NCBI GenBank assembly: GCA_012064415.1
Contig: SSNU01000110.1
Span: 372,001 to 436,000 of the forward strand
Reading direction: 5' to 3'
Source of the DNA: Gyrodactylus bullatarudis
Lineage: Eukaryota > Platyhelminthes > Monogenea > Gyrodactylidea > Gyrodactylidae
Length of the DNA stretch: 64,000 bases
The notes under the pieces are model-generated. The model was given only the letters and a program-made list of their open reading frames with translations. It did not search any database and was not told the DNA's origin. Each line of letters starts with the position of its first letter. The first letter of the stretch is position 1. A program made the translations under genes and the position numbers. Positions 35,501 to 50,500 of the stretch are shown in pieces.

Positions 35501-38500
35501 TTTCCGTTTTAATTATTGTTTGAGGAAAATATAAAATAATTTTCCATTGTTTCAACATCCCATTTCCCAATGCAATAGAGAAACTATAAAAAATAGGTAA
35601 TGTAGTATAGAGAAAGAGTTGAGGAAATTTTGAGTCCTTTTATTCTTTGTTTTTTCCAGCATACTTTATCAATCTGTTTCTTTTTGTAAAATTACTGTTT
35701 TCTATGTTAACTAACCAGTTGAGCATAAAATATTCAAATGGATAGTGGAACTTGGATAGGAGTGAGGTGAGGAATGATAAAAGTGCAAATCAAGTTTGTT
35801 CAGCTCATTCAGCAATGATTACACAAGGGGTCATGAAAAATTCAAAATTGAGGTAAATAGGAAGAGTGATCTGATTCCAAATTAAAAAAAATTAATCTTT
35901 TCGCGATTGGATCAAAATTTAAATTCTATGTCGATCGATATGTCATGCGTAGGGGTGGAATATGTTCAATTTTTTTTCTGTCTGACACTTAATAAAAAAA
36001 CTTCTCGATTTTCTGATGTTTTTTGTGAAAATTTTGTCATGTTTTTTAGAACAAATTGAGTTTTCGATAAGATTTTTCAAAATTTTATGAGCTTTCCGAA
36101 TCTTTTATTGGTTTTTCGCTATCTGGTCCTAAACAGGTACAAAGTGTGGTTTTTTGCGGATTTTTTCCATTTTCAATTTTAAATGTCAAACTGACATCAA
36201 AATAATTATCCTAAAGACTTCAAATATTTTAACATCTTCTCACCAAACTTCAATCTTTTTACACTTCTGTAAATTATAAGTATAAGTATAATTACAGCAG
36301 AATAAACTGGATTTGGTCTTTTCTTTTAACTATTCGATATTGATCAATTTAGGTATTCAATGGATCTGGCTATGTCAGGTGCTTGGCAAATATCGATACC
36401 GAAATCATTTTCATTTCGCTTAGTCCACTCGCCTGACAGTTAATATGATGAAATTTTAATTTCTTTAGATTGGTATTTAACTGAGATTTTTAAACTCACA
36501 GACTCTAGTAAAAGGAAATGAATTTTGGAATTGAGAATCTTGTGTTAGAGTTCTTAGAAATAATCATGCAAAATTGAATAGAACGATAAATAATTATTTG
36601 AACGATAATATTGCCGAACTTCATCAAGAATATTTTCGTTTGGTTCTAAACTCATAAGGAAGGTCAGAGAAGACAGACGTATATTATACTGATAAACGTT
36701 ATATTTCGCCGGGTCTCTTCAGACTCTACCCCGGTAACATTTAAATACTATTACAATGCAAAATATTCTCTGGCTTCCATTGGTCCATTTCGTGATTGTA
36801 TTTTTAGGCCTCACTAGGGAGGGGTTTTCAACGTGAAAAACTCTGCTCACAACTAATTATAATTATCTATTTCTGCCTTTTCATAAACTGATCAATTTTC
36901 TGCTGACCACTGTCTCTACGTCGTTTTCTCTTCACTTTTTCACAGCTTTTCTTGCCGGTAATTACAGGTTGGGTCATAATTAGATTATCAACTTCTGTTG
37001 ACTTCTCGTTAGTTTCACTTTTATCCAACTCTGTGACTGTTACTGGGGTTGTACTTGGAACTAGAATTGATTGATTGTGATTATCGGCTTCAGCTAACTT
37101 CTCGTTGTTTTCATTATTGCATCTAGTTTCCTTTTGCGTAGAGGATAAGGGGGGAGAAGAAAAAGTTTTGGGTTCAAGAATCTTACTTATTTTCACGATT
37201 TGTTTGCGCTTTATGTGAACATCTCGACCTTTGAATCCCAATTTTCTCGCCAATTCTTTTTGGACGCACAAATCTGGTTTCAACTTGGTGATGAAATGTC
37301 CTTCCGCACACCCAAGGTTGGTTTGTCTCACTTTACTTGATTCACTTGGATTAACTTGATAGAGGATCTTAAAATTAGAAGCATCTGCGCTATGTCCTGT
37401 TGCTTGGATATGATGTTGGACTGCACTGTTGTACTTCGGCCTTAAGTGTTCTCTCACTCTTTCACCAAGTGTTCTGGTTGTTTGACCAACATATGAAGAT
37501 CCACACGCACAAACAAATTGATAGATTACTCCTTTTCTTTTCAGCTTTGGAATTTGGTCTTTGTTTCTACCATTGATGAGCTTGGACGTCTTTGAGATTA
37601 GTTTCAGTTTTCTCCCAGGGAATGTTCGTTTGGTGATATTGGTTAACTTGTTGTTCACAATAGATCTACTAACATCTCCTTTGAAAGGAAGAACTAGATG
37701 TATTGGCTTATCGTCATCTTCTTCTCTGATTTTATCTTTGGGATGGGAATGTTTTTCAATAAAACACTCCGGATAGCCATCTTGTTTAAGGAGGTCTTTC
37801 AGTTTGGTTCTTTCTTCCTTAACGTATTCAGTTGACACCAGTCTATCAATGTTGAGGAAGGCATTGCTTACGACACTCTTTTTGGTTTCTTTTGGTGAAA
37901 AACTATGAAAAGGTAAGAATTGTGTTGTAACGCTCGTCTTCCTGTATATCTTTGTTATTGCGATTGTACCATTCCGCGTAATTTCAAGATCAAGAAAATT
38001 GAGTTTGCCTTCTTCTTCCATCTCATTCGTGAACTTGACATTTTGGTGGATTGTGTTCAAGTTTTGACAAATCTCATTACCGTCTTTGTCGGTGTCCATC
38101 ACCAGAAAAGTGTCATCAAGGTATCTAACATATAGACGTGAACTTTCGATCAATTGCTGCATTGGGCCTTGTTCAACGGATGCCAGAAACATATCTGCAA
38201 GGAGTGGACCAATAGGACTTCCCATTGCTACACCATCGATTTGCTTGTAGAACTGTCCACCAAATTTGAAATCAATATTCATCACGGTCATAAATATTAG
38301 TTCTTTCACTGTTGCTGGAGGAATACTACAAAGGGAAGGATATTTTGTTAATTGATTCAATATAAAAACTACCGTTTCTTTGACAGGCACATTCGTAAAG
38401 AGCGAGGCCACATCAAAGGAAATCATTCTTCCATCTTCGAAATTTGTTTCTCTAAGTTTGTTGACGACCTCTCTCGAATTAGCTTCGATCGAATCAATTG

Positions 38501-41500
38501 GACGGAATTTGTTGCTGTCTGATAGAAGAAGTTTTCCTTTCAGGAGATAATCTGCTTTTACAACTAGAGCTATACCCGTTCCTTTGTCGAGGTGACATAA
38601 TAATACATTTGGGTTTTCTCTTAGACTTGATAAGGGTTGATAGTGGCACTTTTTCAATTTCGGAGCATCTGGATTTCTCTGCTTGTATTGGGTCCAAGTA
38701 TCTTTCACAACTGAATTGAACCGTTCTCTATCCTGACTCGACGTTGCTGTCAATTTCTCCGTCAATGTGATAAAACTTTCAAAGCCAATATCGGTCTCGA
38801 CATCTTGTTTGGTTAGATTGGGCATGCAGAACTTTGGGCCAAGGCTTAGTACTTGCATAGTTGCTTTATCTAAATAATTATCGTCTCTCACCAAGCCTCA
38901 AATTGTCTATTTTCAGTAGAAGAGAACAAGATTCTCTATGTTCCAATCCATTCTTGATTTATAATATCCAGTAAATGACAAATTAAACTGAGTTTAATTA
39001 ATTCAACACTCATTAATCTTGACGATGAACGAAGCGACTTAAAAGTATCTATACAAATTGCGGCATAAATGAAATAGATGAATGGACACTTGGAATTCAT
39101 TCTAATCCGATTTATATTCCTATTGGTATCTGAACATACCTTTAGGGAGATTATTTTATAACATAAAAAAGTTTTGCATCAAATAAAAATTACTCGTTGT
39201 TTTTTGTCTTTTCAGAAATACGCTCAAAATTCAAAAAATGTAAAAATCAAGAATATCTTTTGCCACATTATAGGTCAAACTTCAAGATCTGAGATCTCAC
39301 TTCCATAGTTTTGACACTAATTTTGTTTAAAATAATTTCACCATTTACTTTTTGACGATGAATTAATTCATTATTAACGAATTTTGGTTTCATGATAAAT
39401 TCTGCATTTTTGTTCTTGATTTTCAAGGTAAAGATGACATGCTTATTTTCTTGAAGCATATTGACCCAGGTTTATTACATTCAAGTATATCTAACTTGAT
39501 GATTTTTCAAACAGTATATTTTATAGATGTAATTTTTATTAATTCAAACAAACCTCGAACTTTAATTCTTTAAAATTTTGAAAATATCAATGAAATCTTC
39601 AACATAATTCTTCTAAATAGTTCTCTTTATTCTCTATTTATTTAACTATCCTTGGGCATTTTCCAAAGATTCTGTCCAAGTGTAATAATTACTGAGTATG
39701 TTGTACTCTCGGAGTGAAACGTTATTTCCAAAATGGAAATTTTCTAAAATATTTATTAATTTCTGTGAGAAAATAAATCAATTAGTTATTGATAATAATT
39801 ATAAATGATCCTGTTTCAATAAATGGGACATTTGTATTTATTTACAATGTATAATACATATATATATTGTATTCTCAACGCATTTATATTTATTTAATTA
39901 TCACCAGGAGAGCCAGTCATCATTATCCCACTACAGAAGTATATTTGAAAGAGACGCAAATTAAATTTATCTTTTGTCTCGTTTTACAAGGGCCAATCAA
40001 TCTGCTCTCATTTACCGACTTTGTATGTTTTTTAAAAGATTGATTAATAAAAATCTAAATTTACGTTTGAATCTAATTTTCATTGAACATGAAAATTTGA
40101 TAGTTCAATAAGCAAAACTCCTGTTTGTCACAAAGTCTTTTCAATTTTTTACACGATTCATGACACAATTCGAAAGCTGGTAACTGTTAAGATTAATTCT
40201 AAGGTATCGCTGATTAATGGGTCCAATGATCATTGAAATTAATGGTTCTAATATCTGTAGGATTAGTGTCTTTCACGCGAAAATCGAATGCAACTTCATG
40301 AAAATCATCTGCAGTTCCAGTCGAGCGAAGAGTTCAGCCTCAACGTCTTAGAAGAAGATCTGATTGTTAGTTTACTATAAAAGATTTGTACATACGTTGC
40401 TCAAATATTATTATTTTTACTCTATGGGTAAACAAAATGATGAAACGGTAACACAATTTTGGAGATGTAAATTTGGCTGCAGAAGACCAGGTCTGATGAA
40501 GCATATTGAAGCATATTTTTTCGATTGGTCTAATTCTTAGCTTCCAAGGTTACATTTCTTTGCTTATATCACAATTGTTGAAAATACAAACGACGTAATA
40601 TATCTGATAAATTTATCAATAAAGATCTTTCTTATGATTAATAATAAAAATGGGATCAAAAAGGGGGAGTAACAATAACCCTTATTTTTTGATAAACTGA
40701 ACAGATTAATGTGAAATACGTCTCTTTTTTGAAATTTTGACCTTAAATCTTTTGTACATAGATAGTTTTTCTAATCATACAATATAGTAGTCTATATAGA
40801 TTCTGTGTGTACTCACTTACTTGGATTAAAACAGAACAAATATGATTTTATTCAATAAGAAGCAAAAAATAAATATAAAATATGAGATTAGAAATATCGT
40901 GATGTAAGATTACAAAGATATTTCTACTTATCAATTGACTGTGTTAATTAATAATCCTAATCTCATTGGAAAAAAGGATTCATGTGCTATATTTATTCCT
41001 GACTAAGCTGTTTACTAGAAATTTGTGCTCTTTTTGATAAACCAATCATATTCCTTTATTTTAAACTTGTTAATTGGCCAATATAGTATTAATAAATATA
41101 GGTACCTTGGATAGTCAATCATATAAATTGATATACGAGAGTTTCAACTGGAAATTTTGAGATTTTTTTTCAACTTAATTAAATTAATTTTCTCCATGTC
41201 TAGTTTCTAATGCACATAAAAAGAGATAATGTATGCCGAAATGAATAAGAAACTGGAAAATTTCCTTACACTCTTCATTAAAAGTACAGGTACAATCAAA
41301 TTAACGAAATTTTCTAGTAATCTTTTTCTACATAACAAGAAAGGTATATTTCTTCAAATCCTTTTGATCTTGATACTACACTAGGCATCATTTGGAACTA
41401 TTGCCTAGGATGAAAATTTTCTCTTCAAGAAACAGAAATTTGCTCAAGCCTTTTTCAAAAGAAACGTATGTCAACAAAGTGTTCGTTTAGATGAGAAAAT

Positions 41501-44500
41501 CGTCCGTCCATATTTTGGAATCTAGATCATGAGGCTCGCGTTCACAATATGAAGAAAAATTAATTTGAAAAAATCAATCTCACGGCCAAATTCTCATTTT
41601 TTGAACTTTGATTTTAGAGAGTGACCAAAATTTGATTTTTAGGATCATGAATTTACAAAACAGCCGAATATGCTTCAATCTGAATTTTGATTTTTTGATC
41701 CTTTTTTCATTCTTGGAAATCGATGAAATTTTGATGACTCAAAATCCCTCAAAAATGACGAATCTATCTATGATTTTATGGTGATAATCTGTTTTCTTGT
41801 CTAATCGTGATCCTACAACTCAACTTTGGATCATTTTCTCATTTCTCAACTCAAAGTTCAAAAAACCTGGAATTTGGTAATTTTTTTTTCTTGATGAAAA
41901 AATTTAGAATTTTGTAACAATCATAAATTCCCATCTTAGTAGTAACTAGCCTTAGGTACGAGGGGCTTTGCCCATTTTAACTAAGTTGAGGGAACAATGT
42001 ATTCTCTGAAAACCAGAAAAGTGCCAGGTTACGTTGATCATTGCGTACTAATGGGTCTTGATGAATATTGACAGAGTCAACCAACCAGAGTCCAACGCGT
42101 AAACCTTAAAAATAACCAGATAGAAAGATTTTTTTCCAATTAGGAAAAAACTAAATTCCCTTACATTTCTAAACTATTGGAATGATTGATTGGAAATCTT
42201 TGTTTCTAATCATCCAACAAGAAATCAACATTTTCTAGTCATAATTCCATTACTCTTGATATTTTCTAAAAAAGTCAATAAAAATTCAAATTATGCTTTT
42301 AAAATCCTTTTTTTCTATCCAACAGCTGATTAGGTAATAAAATTTGAGTTGCTACTCTCTGATGTTATCCATAAAAAATTCTAAAAAAAGACAAGATTGA
42401 ATGGAAAAACTTTAGTCCCATCTAATGTGAAAATTCTTTTTGATATTTTCATCTTCCACATTCACACTCATCGTGTAAAGTTTGTTTCAAGGCGTGCAAG
42501 TTTTTTATGTTCATCAGATAATTTTATTGTCTTTTATTTTAAAAATAGTACAGTGTCCTTTTTATCTTTATGAGAAGCAGTGATTTTAATGATCGATAAA
42601 ATGACATTTGCTATGACAGTTTGTTGAAATGAGAAATAACTATATTTTTTAATAATAAAATAAATAATAATTTCTTCAGTTTTTGCAAATAATAATAACT
42701 ATTTGCAAAAATTATTTTCTATTAAAGTGGCAATGATAGTGTCAAAGTTCAACTCTATATTCTGAGTCTGATAGTGTTACTTTTATCGAAAATACTTTTA
42801 TGAATATACCAATTTTCATTGAAATATATTTGGGTAAACTTAATTCAATAATTTTTACGATCGAAGATTATTAATTCAGTTTGAAAATGTTGGCTGACTC
42901 ATCTTAATCTTCTCAGAGGTATAATTAAATTTCTTCCAATTTTTCTTGAAGCTAATCTTGTAAAAAAGGGAATGGACTAAATAGCAGTAGAATGGAAATT
43001 TACTCAACTATGTATGTAATGGGAGATATAATTAACATGGATTATTTTCAAATTAAAATTTTGTTCAAAATCTCCTTTTAGAGACGTAATTTATATTCAT
43101 AAAGAGTTTTACGACTTGAATTATTTATTCAAGATTATCCTATGCTATGTATTTTAATTGCTATGAATTTAAAAAAATAGAAAAATTTTATTAAATACAT
43201 CTAATGAAATTTGTGTAGACTTTTGGACGAAATTTTGCGAAATTACCTAAATCGCCCATCGATATGATAAATCTAATCTTCAAGTAATTTAATATTATCC
43301 CACCAAATTTTGCTTCAAAATACCTTTCGATACTTCTGGAATGAGATAAACAAAATTGTGAATTCTTTTAAATTTAAAACGTTCTTTGTAATATTCATGA
43401 AAAATAAGAGTAATTTCGTTTTGAGCTATTGAAAAAACAATTTTAAAAGGATTTAAGTCATTTTTACAACTTTATGTTAAGAAATAATGTGAATCAAAGT
43501 TACAATTATAAATATAAAACAATAAAAAACGTTCTAAATTTGAAAATTTAAACTATTTCGTTTATCTTATTCCAGAAGCATGGAAAGTTATTTTGAAGCG
43601 AAATTTGGTGGGATTATATTTAAATACTTGAAGATTAGTGTTTTCATATCGATGGGTAATTTAAGTAATTTTCGTCCACTGGTGTGACTCTTGGACGAAA
43701 TTTTCCAAAATTACTATAGAATCCAAAATATCTTTTTATGATCCTGTGATAAACAAAATTAAAAAGGTTTTCTTTATTTGAAAAAAAATTTTAATTCAGA
43801 ATCAAATCAATCCTGCAAATTTACTGGAAAACAAAAAATTAGAAAAGGTTTTTAATTTTGTTTTATCAGATGGATGGGCAATTTCTAGTAACTTTTGAAA
43901 CTTTCGTCCATTCAAATTAAAGAAAGCATTTTCCAACTACACTTTGAATTTCTCAAAGGATAAATGACCAGAATAATAATATTTCTTTGGGAAAATTTCC
44001 TATCGAATGAAGCGAGATTAAAACGTCTGGTTTTCCTCTCATCTCTTACACGAGAGGAGACAAATTTTCCTCTTTCTCTCTTCCTAGCTATCAAAATGCA
44101 ACTTTTCATTCTCTCTGATCAGGGGAGAAAAGTATATTGTTCTCTTTTTCATTCAAAAATGTTTTTATAAAGAAATATTTTTGCCTACTACATATATATT
44201 TACTCAAGAGGTGATGTTCACTGCAATGGGAACAGAAAATATATATTTGCTGAAGCGAGAAATTAAATTCAAACTTTCATGAGATGAGATTTTTGTATCA
44301 ATGTATCGTGTCAAATTTAATATCTTATTCTCATTCTCGAGTTTAGTACATTTGTCCTTCATTCAGCTAGATATGCATCTCAAATATGTGTGATTGAGTT
44401 TGTATATTGGAAACTGGAAAGGCATGGAAATAAGAAGAAAGAAAAAAAAACATTAAAACAGGAAATATATTTTTTATTCCTCTTTTTCTCTAAGATATTA

Positions 44501-47500
44501 TCTGGTTATGATTCGCAGACAGTGCTTATTTCTTTTGAATCAACTCAAAGATTTGCATTAAAAGATTTTTCGATTTGATATTTTCCTTGGAATGTGAACA
44601 TTTTATTATTCCAATGACCATAAACATTGCTTAGTAATCATATTCGAGTTCTTCGAGTGGTTTCGATAAAATCAAGTTACTGAGACATCGAAGATATTTT
44701 AGATGCCTAAAACTTGCTAATGATAATATCTCCTCACTTTGGAATGCGAAATTGAACCAGAGAGTCTTACGTAACAAGAATATTAAACTTCAGAGACCTA
44801 TCAATAACTCATTGAAAACTTTATATTTTTTTGATAGACTTCCCAGTCTCTTTAATGAACTGACAAGAAAAAACATTTCATTTTCCAAAAAAGAGTTGTA
44901 TAAGTATTTAGAGAACCTATAAAAATTTCCTTTTTTCATTTGTATGATATAATTTAGACTATAAAGATTATTATTATTATTATTATTATTAAATTTTTCT
45001 TTCTTTTTATCAAGTTATAAAAATTAATTTTATTAGTCATGGAAATTCTTTTTCAATGTTCAATAGCTAGAAGTTAAAGAAAATAAGGGTATTTTTTTAC
45101 AATTATAAATATAAAACAAATCATAAATAATCGTTGAGTTAACTTTTTATTTAGGTGTAGAAAATTCTTATTATTCTTGATTTATTGAAAAAATCATAAA
45201 TTCCCATTTGCATAGCCGATTTCTATTTAATAACTAGAGATTACAGTTGTTTTTTAACAACATTTTCTAGATTAGTAACATGGTTCACTTTAAATTATGA
45301 CTCATTCATTCACGAGGGTAGATTTTAGAAATGTCATTTTTCTAATTATAGGTGTGGGCCAATGTAAAGTTTTCGCTAAACACATAATAAAGATTCTCCA
45401 TTCATTTGATCGACAGAAGTCTTAACAATGTAAAAAACTTATTTTTAAAAATTATCCCAGACAACAAAAATGGGTTTTGAAACTTTTGATTCAAGAGAAT
45501 TTAAATGATACTGGTGTACAAGTACCCGTTTTCTATCCCACTTTGCCCAAATCATAATTAACATTAGCTAATATAATTTTTGTTGTCTGGATGCAGCCTG
45601 GGGTCATTTTTGACACCATTTCCAGGGAGAGGGTTAATTGTAACAAGTAGATGATTCGCTGTAATGGAAAAGTGGACAAGTCAACTATATACTGGACTGA
45701 TAATCCAGATTATATTATATTTTAATTAAAAAATGTATTTTGAAATCAGCAACTTTTTTCAGCTCAAAAGTCAAATGGAATTTGGCGACACTTTGAAATT
45801 AGAATTATGCCATAAATTCCATAAAATTAGAGCGCAGACAAATTTTATTAAGATTAAATTTATTGAATTTTTCCAGCAAAATTCATTTTTCCAATAAAAA
45901 TAGTGGAATATAACAGTAGATAGGCAAACAGAGTGGGGCAGACACTCTTCTTGATCTTAAATTCTTATACTTCAACATGAGCAACGGTATTTTATGTGGG
46001 CGGTATTTTCTAATAAAAATTGAAACTTTCACCAACAATCATAAAATCAACACACAATGCACGGTGAGTTCAGATCCGTTATCTTCGAGAGTGCATGAAA
46101 GATTTAATTTTGTCTGCAGCTATCAAGTTTATATTTGTCCTCGTTCTGTTCGCAACCTATGGTACGTAAATATTTCAGTTAATATTATGAATTTAGCCCT
46201 AGCCGGTAGTGAGTTTTCGATTCATCCTCAATAATAAATCAACTTAATTTTATCTTAAAAACCTGCCTAATAGGAGGAAATGTGAGTGGCTATTAGATGT
46301 CTCATTCACATATTGAAACTTTAATCTCTTTTTTTAGTTCATTAAAGTGAGTCTTGTTAGAAGAAAATGATTGATGGATTTCTAATTAAATCATTTGAAT
46401 CCTAACCTTAGTGGCAGAATTTGCAGAGGGGTAAATAATACTCGGAATGAAATGAATAAAAATTAATTGATCGGATAATATACGCTTACTTATTTTAGTA
46501 ACTCAATTTTTGAATATTTTTATACAATATAGATCGAATATTCTTCAAAAAACTAGCAAAATTGAAAATTTAACTTTTTTATCCTTAAAGAATCTAAGGA
46601 CCTTAAAAAATGCATATATAGCATATTTTAAATACGAGGCATACTTTTTAGTATAAACACAGTGTGATATTTTAAATTGCTGTGGGGGTAAGGGCTAAAG
46701 AGTTGTTAGTGCATATACGTGTCATATATTAAAACAGCATATTTTTATTCGAAGAAAATGCATTTATTTCAAAATAACTAACAAGTAGTATATTAATCAC
46801 TAGAAAATTCGAACGTGAAACTCGATCTCTCAAAAATAACTTACAAGTAGTATATGTTTTTATGAAGAAAATCGATACATCATATGTTTTGCGCATATAA
46901 ATGAATTTATAGGTCATATTTCTTGAGTTCCTTGAAATATACAAAATCTGAGCCTTTTATTTATCCTAAAAGAATCTTTTCTTGAAATAATGTACATTGA
47001 ATTAAGAGTTTGAAACTTTCTGAAAGCTAAAATTGGGCTAGAATTTGAACTTTGTAATGTTTGAGCGCTATACCGACAGAAATCTCATTTTTCGAAATTA
47101 GTGGACAATTTTTCTATATCAGAAAAAAATTTGGCAAAATAAATGAACAAGTTTCCAGAATAAGGTGTAATTACCAAAAGAGTTTATCAAAATCAGTGTT
47201 CACTTTCTCGAATTTAGTGTTATGCTTAAACAAAATTACTAGAGAACTTTGGAGAGTTTATCGAAATGGAGAGACATTATTTCGTCTTTAGTGGATAGTT
47301 TTTCTAATATTATAAAACGTTATTTATTTTGCATTTGAACTTTACCAAAAACACATTTTATTGTTCAATCACATTGAATATACTATTGGCCATGAACTTA
47401 AGATTGTAAGCTATTAAACTTACTGACTGAAAATGATTCATCAGGCACATTCTCTGGTTGAAGGAAATTTTCTTCAACTGATTTCAGTTGACCCACTGGT

Positions 47501-50500
47501 TAAAGACCATCGACTCTTCCATTTGGTTTGAAAACTTCTTGTAAGTAGAAATATGAAATTCTTTAGATACTAACTGGAAAATTGAACGAATCCCTTGCAG
47601 TGATAATTAAAAGACTAAGTAAACTTGGAGAAAAATAAGAGAGGGTAATTATTCTTTAATTTAACCAATTGCATTCTCTTTCTAGTATATTCGTTAAATT
47701 ATGCTTAAAGTAATCAAAAAATTTCCTAGAAATCTTATCAAGACAAAAATGAAAAGAATATTGCGGATTAAGTCAAGGCATCATGTTTAACTTTTCGAGT
47801 TTATGCTTTTATTTGATAGAAAATAAGAGAATATGAGAGAAATTCCTATTGAATTATAATTCCATAAAAATCTTGTTCAATTCATGTTAATTTCACTGTA
47901 GAAAAATGTAAATTTCGTTGTTTCAAGACCTCAGAAATCAGTGATTGACCCTTATATTTTGTGAATGAATTACAATTACAGCCCTTAAAAAAAGGGCAGA
48001 GGGGTAAATAAAATTAATTATTTTCATTTCACTTTAGGCAAGACAATTATATATTATTGCCATAGACCGTGTATGCATTAGGCATATACCAAAAAGGGGC
48101 AGAGAGGTAAAATATTTTTGTTACACTTTAGGCACAACATATATATTGAATACAAAATGAAAAAAATCTGGTCAAGTTGGAAAAATTTACAAATTTCAGA
48201 AAACGCCTATCACGGAGCATAAAGAAACTATTGAAAGCATCAATAGAAAAGTGTTTGGGGGAAGAAATGTATTTGTCATTCTCTATTGCGGATGGTTTTA
48301 ATTCCTTCTAAATTTTTCATTCTAGACGTGATACTTTTTAAAGCTTCATTAGTACATAAGAATTTAAACAGAAAATTTTGAAAAGTTTCGATAATAAATA
48401 CAGTTCTGAGTGGAATCATGTCTATTTTTTTCAATTGATTGAAATAATTTGAAATTTGCATCTCAAACTTTTTAATTTGTAGAATTGAACGGATCAATTT
48501 AGGAAATTAAATTTGAATCTAGCATTCTGCAATGTTCAATTCTTCTTCTCTTCTTTGACGAATGAATATTTTGATTTTGAAAAATTAACTGAATATCTGA
48601 AAATCATCTATAAAACTGAGGAGAATGATGAATTTTGATATTTTTCCTTTCAGAGCAATGCCACAGAACCCTACAGACGTCCATTGTTTTCTTCTATTTT
48701 TGATCAAGTGAGTTATTGATACTTAAAATTTCTATCACTTTTATCCATTTCTACGTTATAAATTAGAAAATAGCAATAATTTCACAAAAATTAGCATTTT
48801 TATTCTAAAAAATAGCAATAAACTAAATTCCCTATTTAAAAAGTCACTCCTTATGTATAAGTTTATAAACTGACATGTACTACGAAATATTTGATGAAAC
48901 TATATTTTTGTCTGGTTGAAACTAGGATTCTGTACACATACGATAAAACCCAAGACCAATGAAAATCAATGATTCACTCTTATTGGTTTAAAAATAATAC
49001 TCGAGTTGTATCAAAATCTTTCTTTGTTCCTATAGACGGTAACAGGGTTCAACAGGTTTGGAATTTTAATATTTGGTTACCTGAGAGATTTGATGAAGTT
49101 TGAAGACAATGATTGTATCATGGCTAAGAAAGAAAGGCTTTTTATTTGAATGTTGGGTATTGTTTACATTGTTCGGTGAGCAAATTAAGAAGCTAAAAAT
49201 AGCAGTTAATTAGCAAAATTATTTCAGAAGCTAAAACAGAGACAAAAATATGCCTTCGATCACTTTTCTCAGATTTCGACATACTCAAAATAGCAAAAAT
49301 AGCATTTTGACCGCCCTAGTTATAATATTGCTGTAGATTGCCTCTAGTTTTGTTCAAACTTAGGGTAAATATTTAAGGTATTCAATAAGAGGTATTAGAT
49401 TCTGTACAATTGATTCTAGTTCAAGGAACTAAAAGGCTTGAGCAAACCCATACTTCTTCATTGATAAGCTCCATACGAAATTTTCATCTCAAAAATACTC
49501 AAGTCTGACCATTTTCTTCTATAAAGTTTACGAGTAAATAACTTGACGTTAATTAATTCAGATTTCCTTCTCTTTTTGTATATTTGGCGTAATTCCTAGG
49601 AGAGAAGAGGGAAAAAATTGAGTGGTCAAGTCAATTTGTCAAAGAAAGTCTTCCAAAAAGATAGAAAAACGTAAAACAAATAGGCAGATCATTTATCAAG
49701 GGAAGTATATGACTCTCTGAGCTATAAATCTTGGAAATTATCTCAAGAAAGTTATGATTATCGGGTCAAAGTTCCTGAGAGAAATCAGATATCTTTTTTT
49801 TCAGAGATTTTTTTTTGTAAAAATACTCGAATTCCCAATTTATCGAACTATAAGCTGAAAAATTCTATGCAATTTGAAAGTGGTCAAAAGAAACGTTGTA
49901 GCCGAATATCTTCTTTAAAATGTTTGACTGATCCACCACTTTTGAGGGATTTTCGAAATTTCATTGATTTTCAACTAGTTAAAATGATCAAAAATCTAAG
50001 TTCAAAAAGATGTGAATTTGGCGCCAAAAAATATTTTCTTATTTTTTCAGGATTTCATTCTACTATTAGATCTGGATTTCTATCAACTCTTGATGAAAAA
50101 ATTGAGATTTTCGTAAAAATCATAGATTCATATCAATTAGCTTTATTAGCTTACGTTATAGAGAAATGTTTCATCTCTGAGATCTGTATGATGATGTTTA
50201 AGAAGAAGATATCCATGTCAGATGAAAGACGAGAAATCTCAAGTTGAATTAAGCATTTTTTTCACTTTCATAGCAAGTCCACTAGAGAGTGTAAAGTATT
50301 GTTCAAAATTTTCTTGAAGATCTCTTCATGTTGATAAGAACAAATAAGTAGAATTTTAGGAGTAAAAAATTCAACGCAGTACAGGGGGAGTGGAGCAGAA
50401 AATATGATCCATGCTGCTGAATCGAATGAAAGATAGACAAATTTCATTTTGTAAAAGAATTAGCTATCTTTCTTCTGCAGACAAGATGATGATCAAAGGA

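Larger units (their letters stand above)
30970..36540. other. First-intron DNA packed with FBK repeats, no gene
   Basis: FBK copies or arms are visible at about 31770-32215, 33090-33530 and 34015-34310. A Penelope end fragment lies near 33790-33870. The remaining open frames (32517-32786, 32825-33010, 33656-33862) look random. Confidence 0.45.
38895..44637. other. First-intron DNA, repeats only
   Basis: Contains an FBK copy (41500-41945) and two palindromic MITEs (43224-43910). A 40-codon open frame near 40263-40376 looks slightly gene-like but has no family and no start. No other gene seen. Confidence 0.4.
44993..48653. other. First-intron DNA, mostly non-coding
   Basis: Holds a 134-bp inverted-end unit (45457-45590), a possible signal-peptide mini-exon pair (46057-46161) and an imperfect tandem duplication (about 47990-48150, block GGGCAGAGGGGTAAA repeated about 103 bp apart). 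Minus strand 47400-47540 is coding-like with one stop, family unknown. Confidence 0.4.

Noticed and set aside
44967..44991. CRISPR-like short tandem repeat
   Set aside because: A plain TTA microsatellite forming the tail of a LINE.
49867..50247. A 126-codon frame as a gene
   Set aside because: The sequence is FBK-repeat wording on both sides, with no domain and no splice context.
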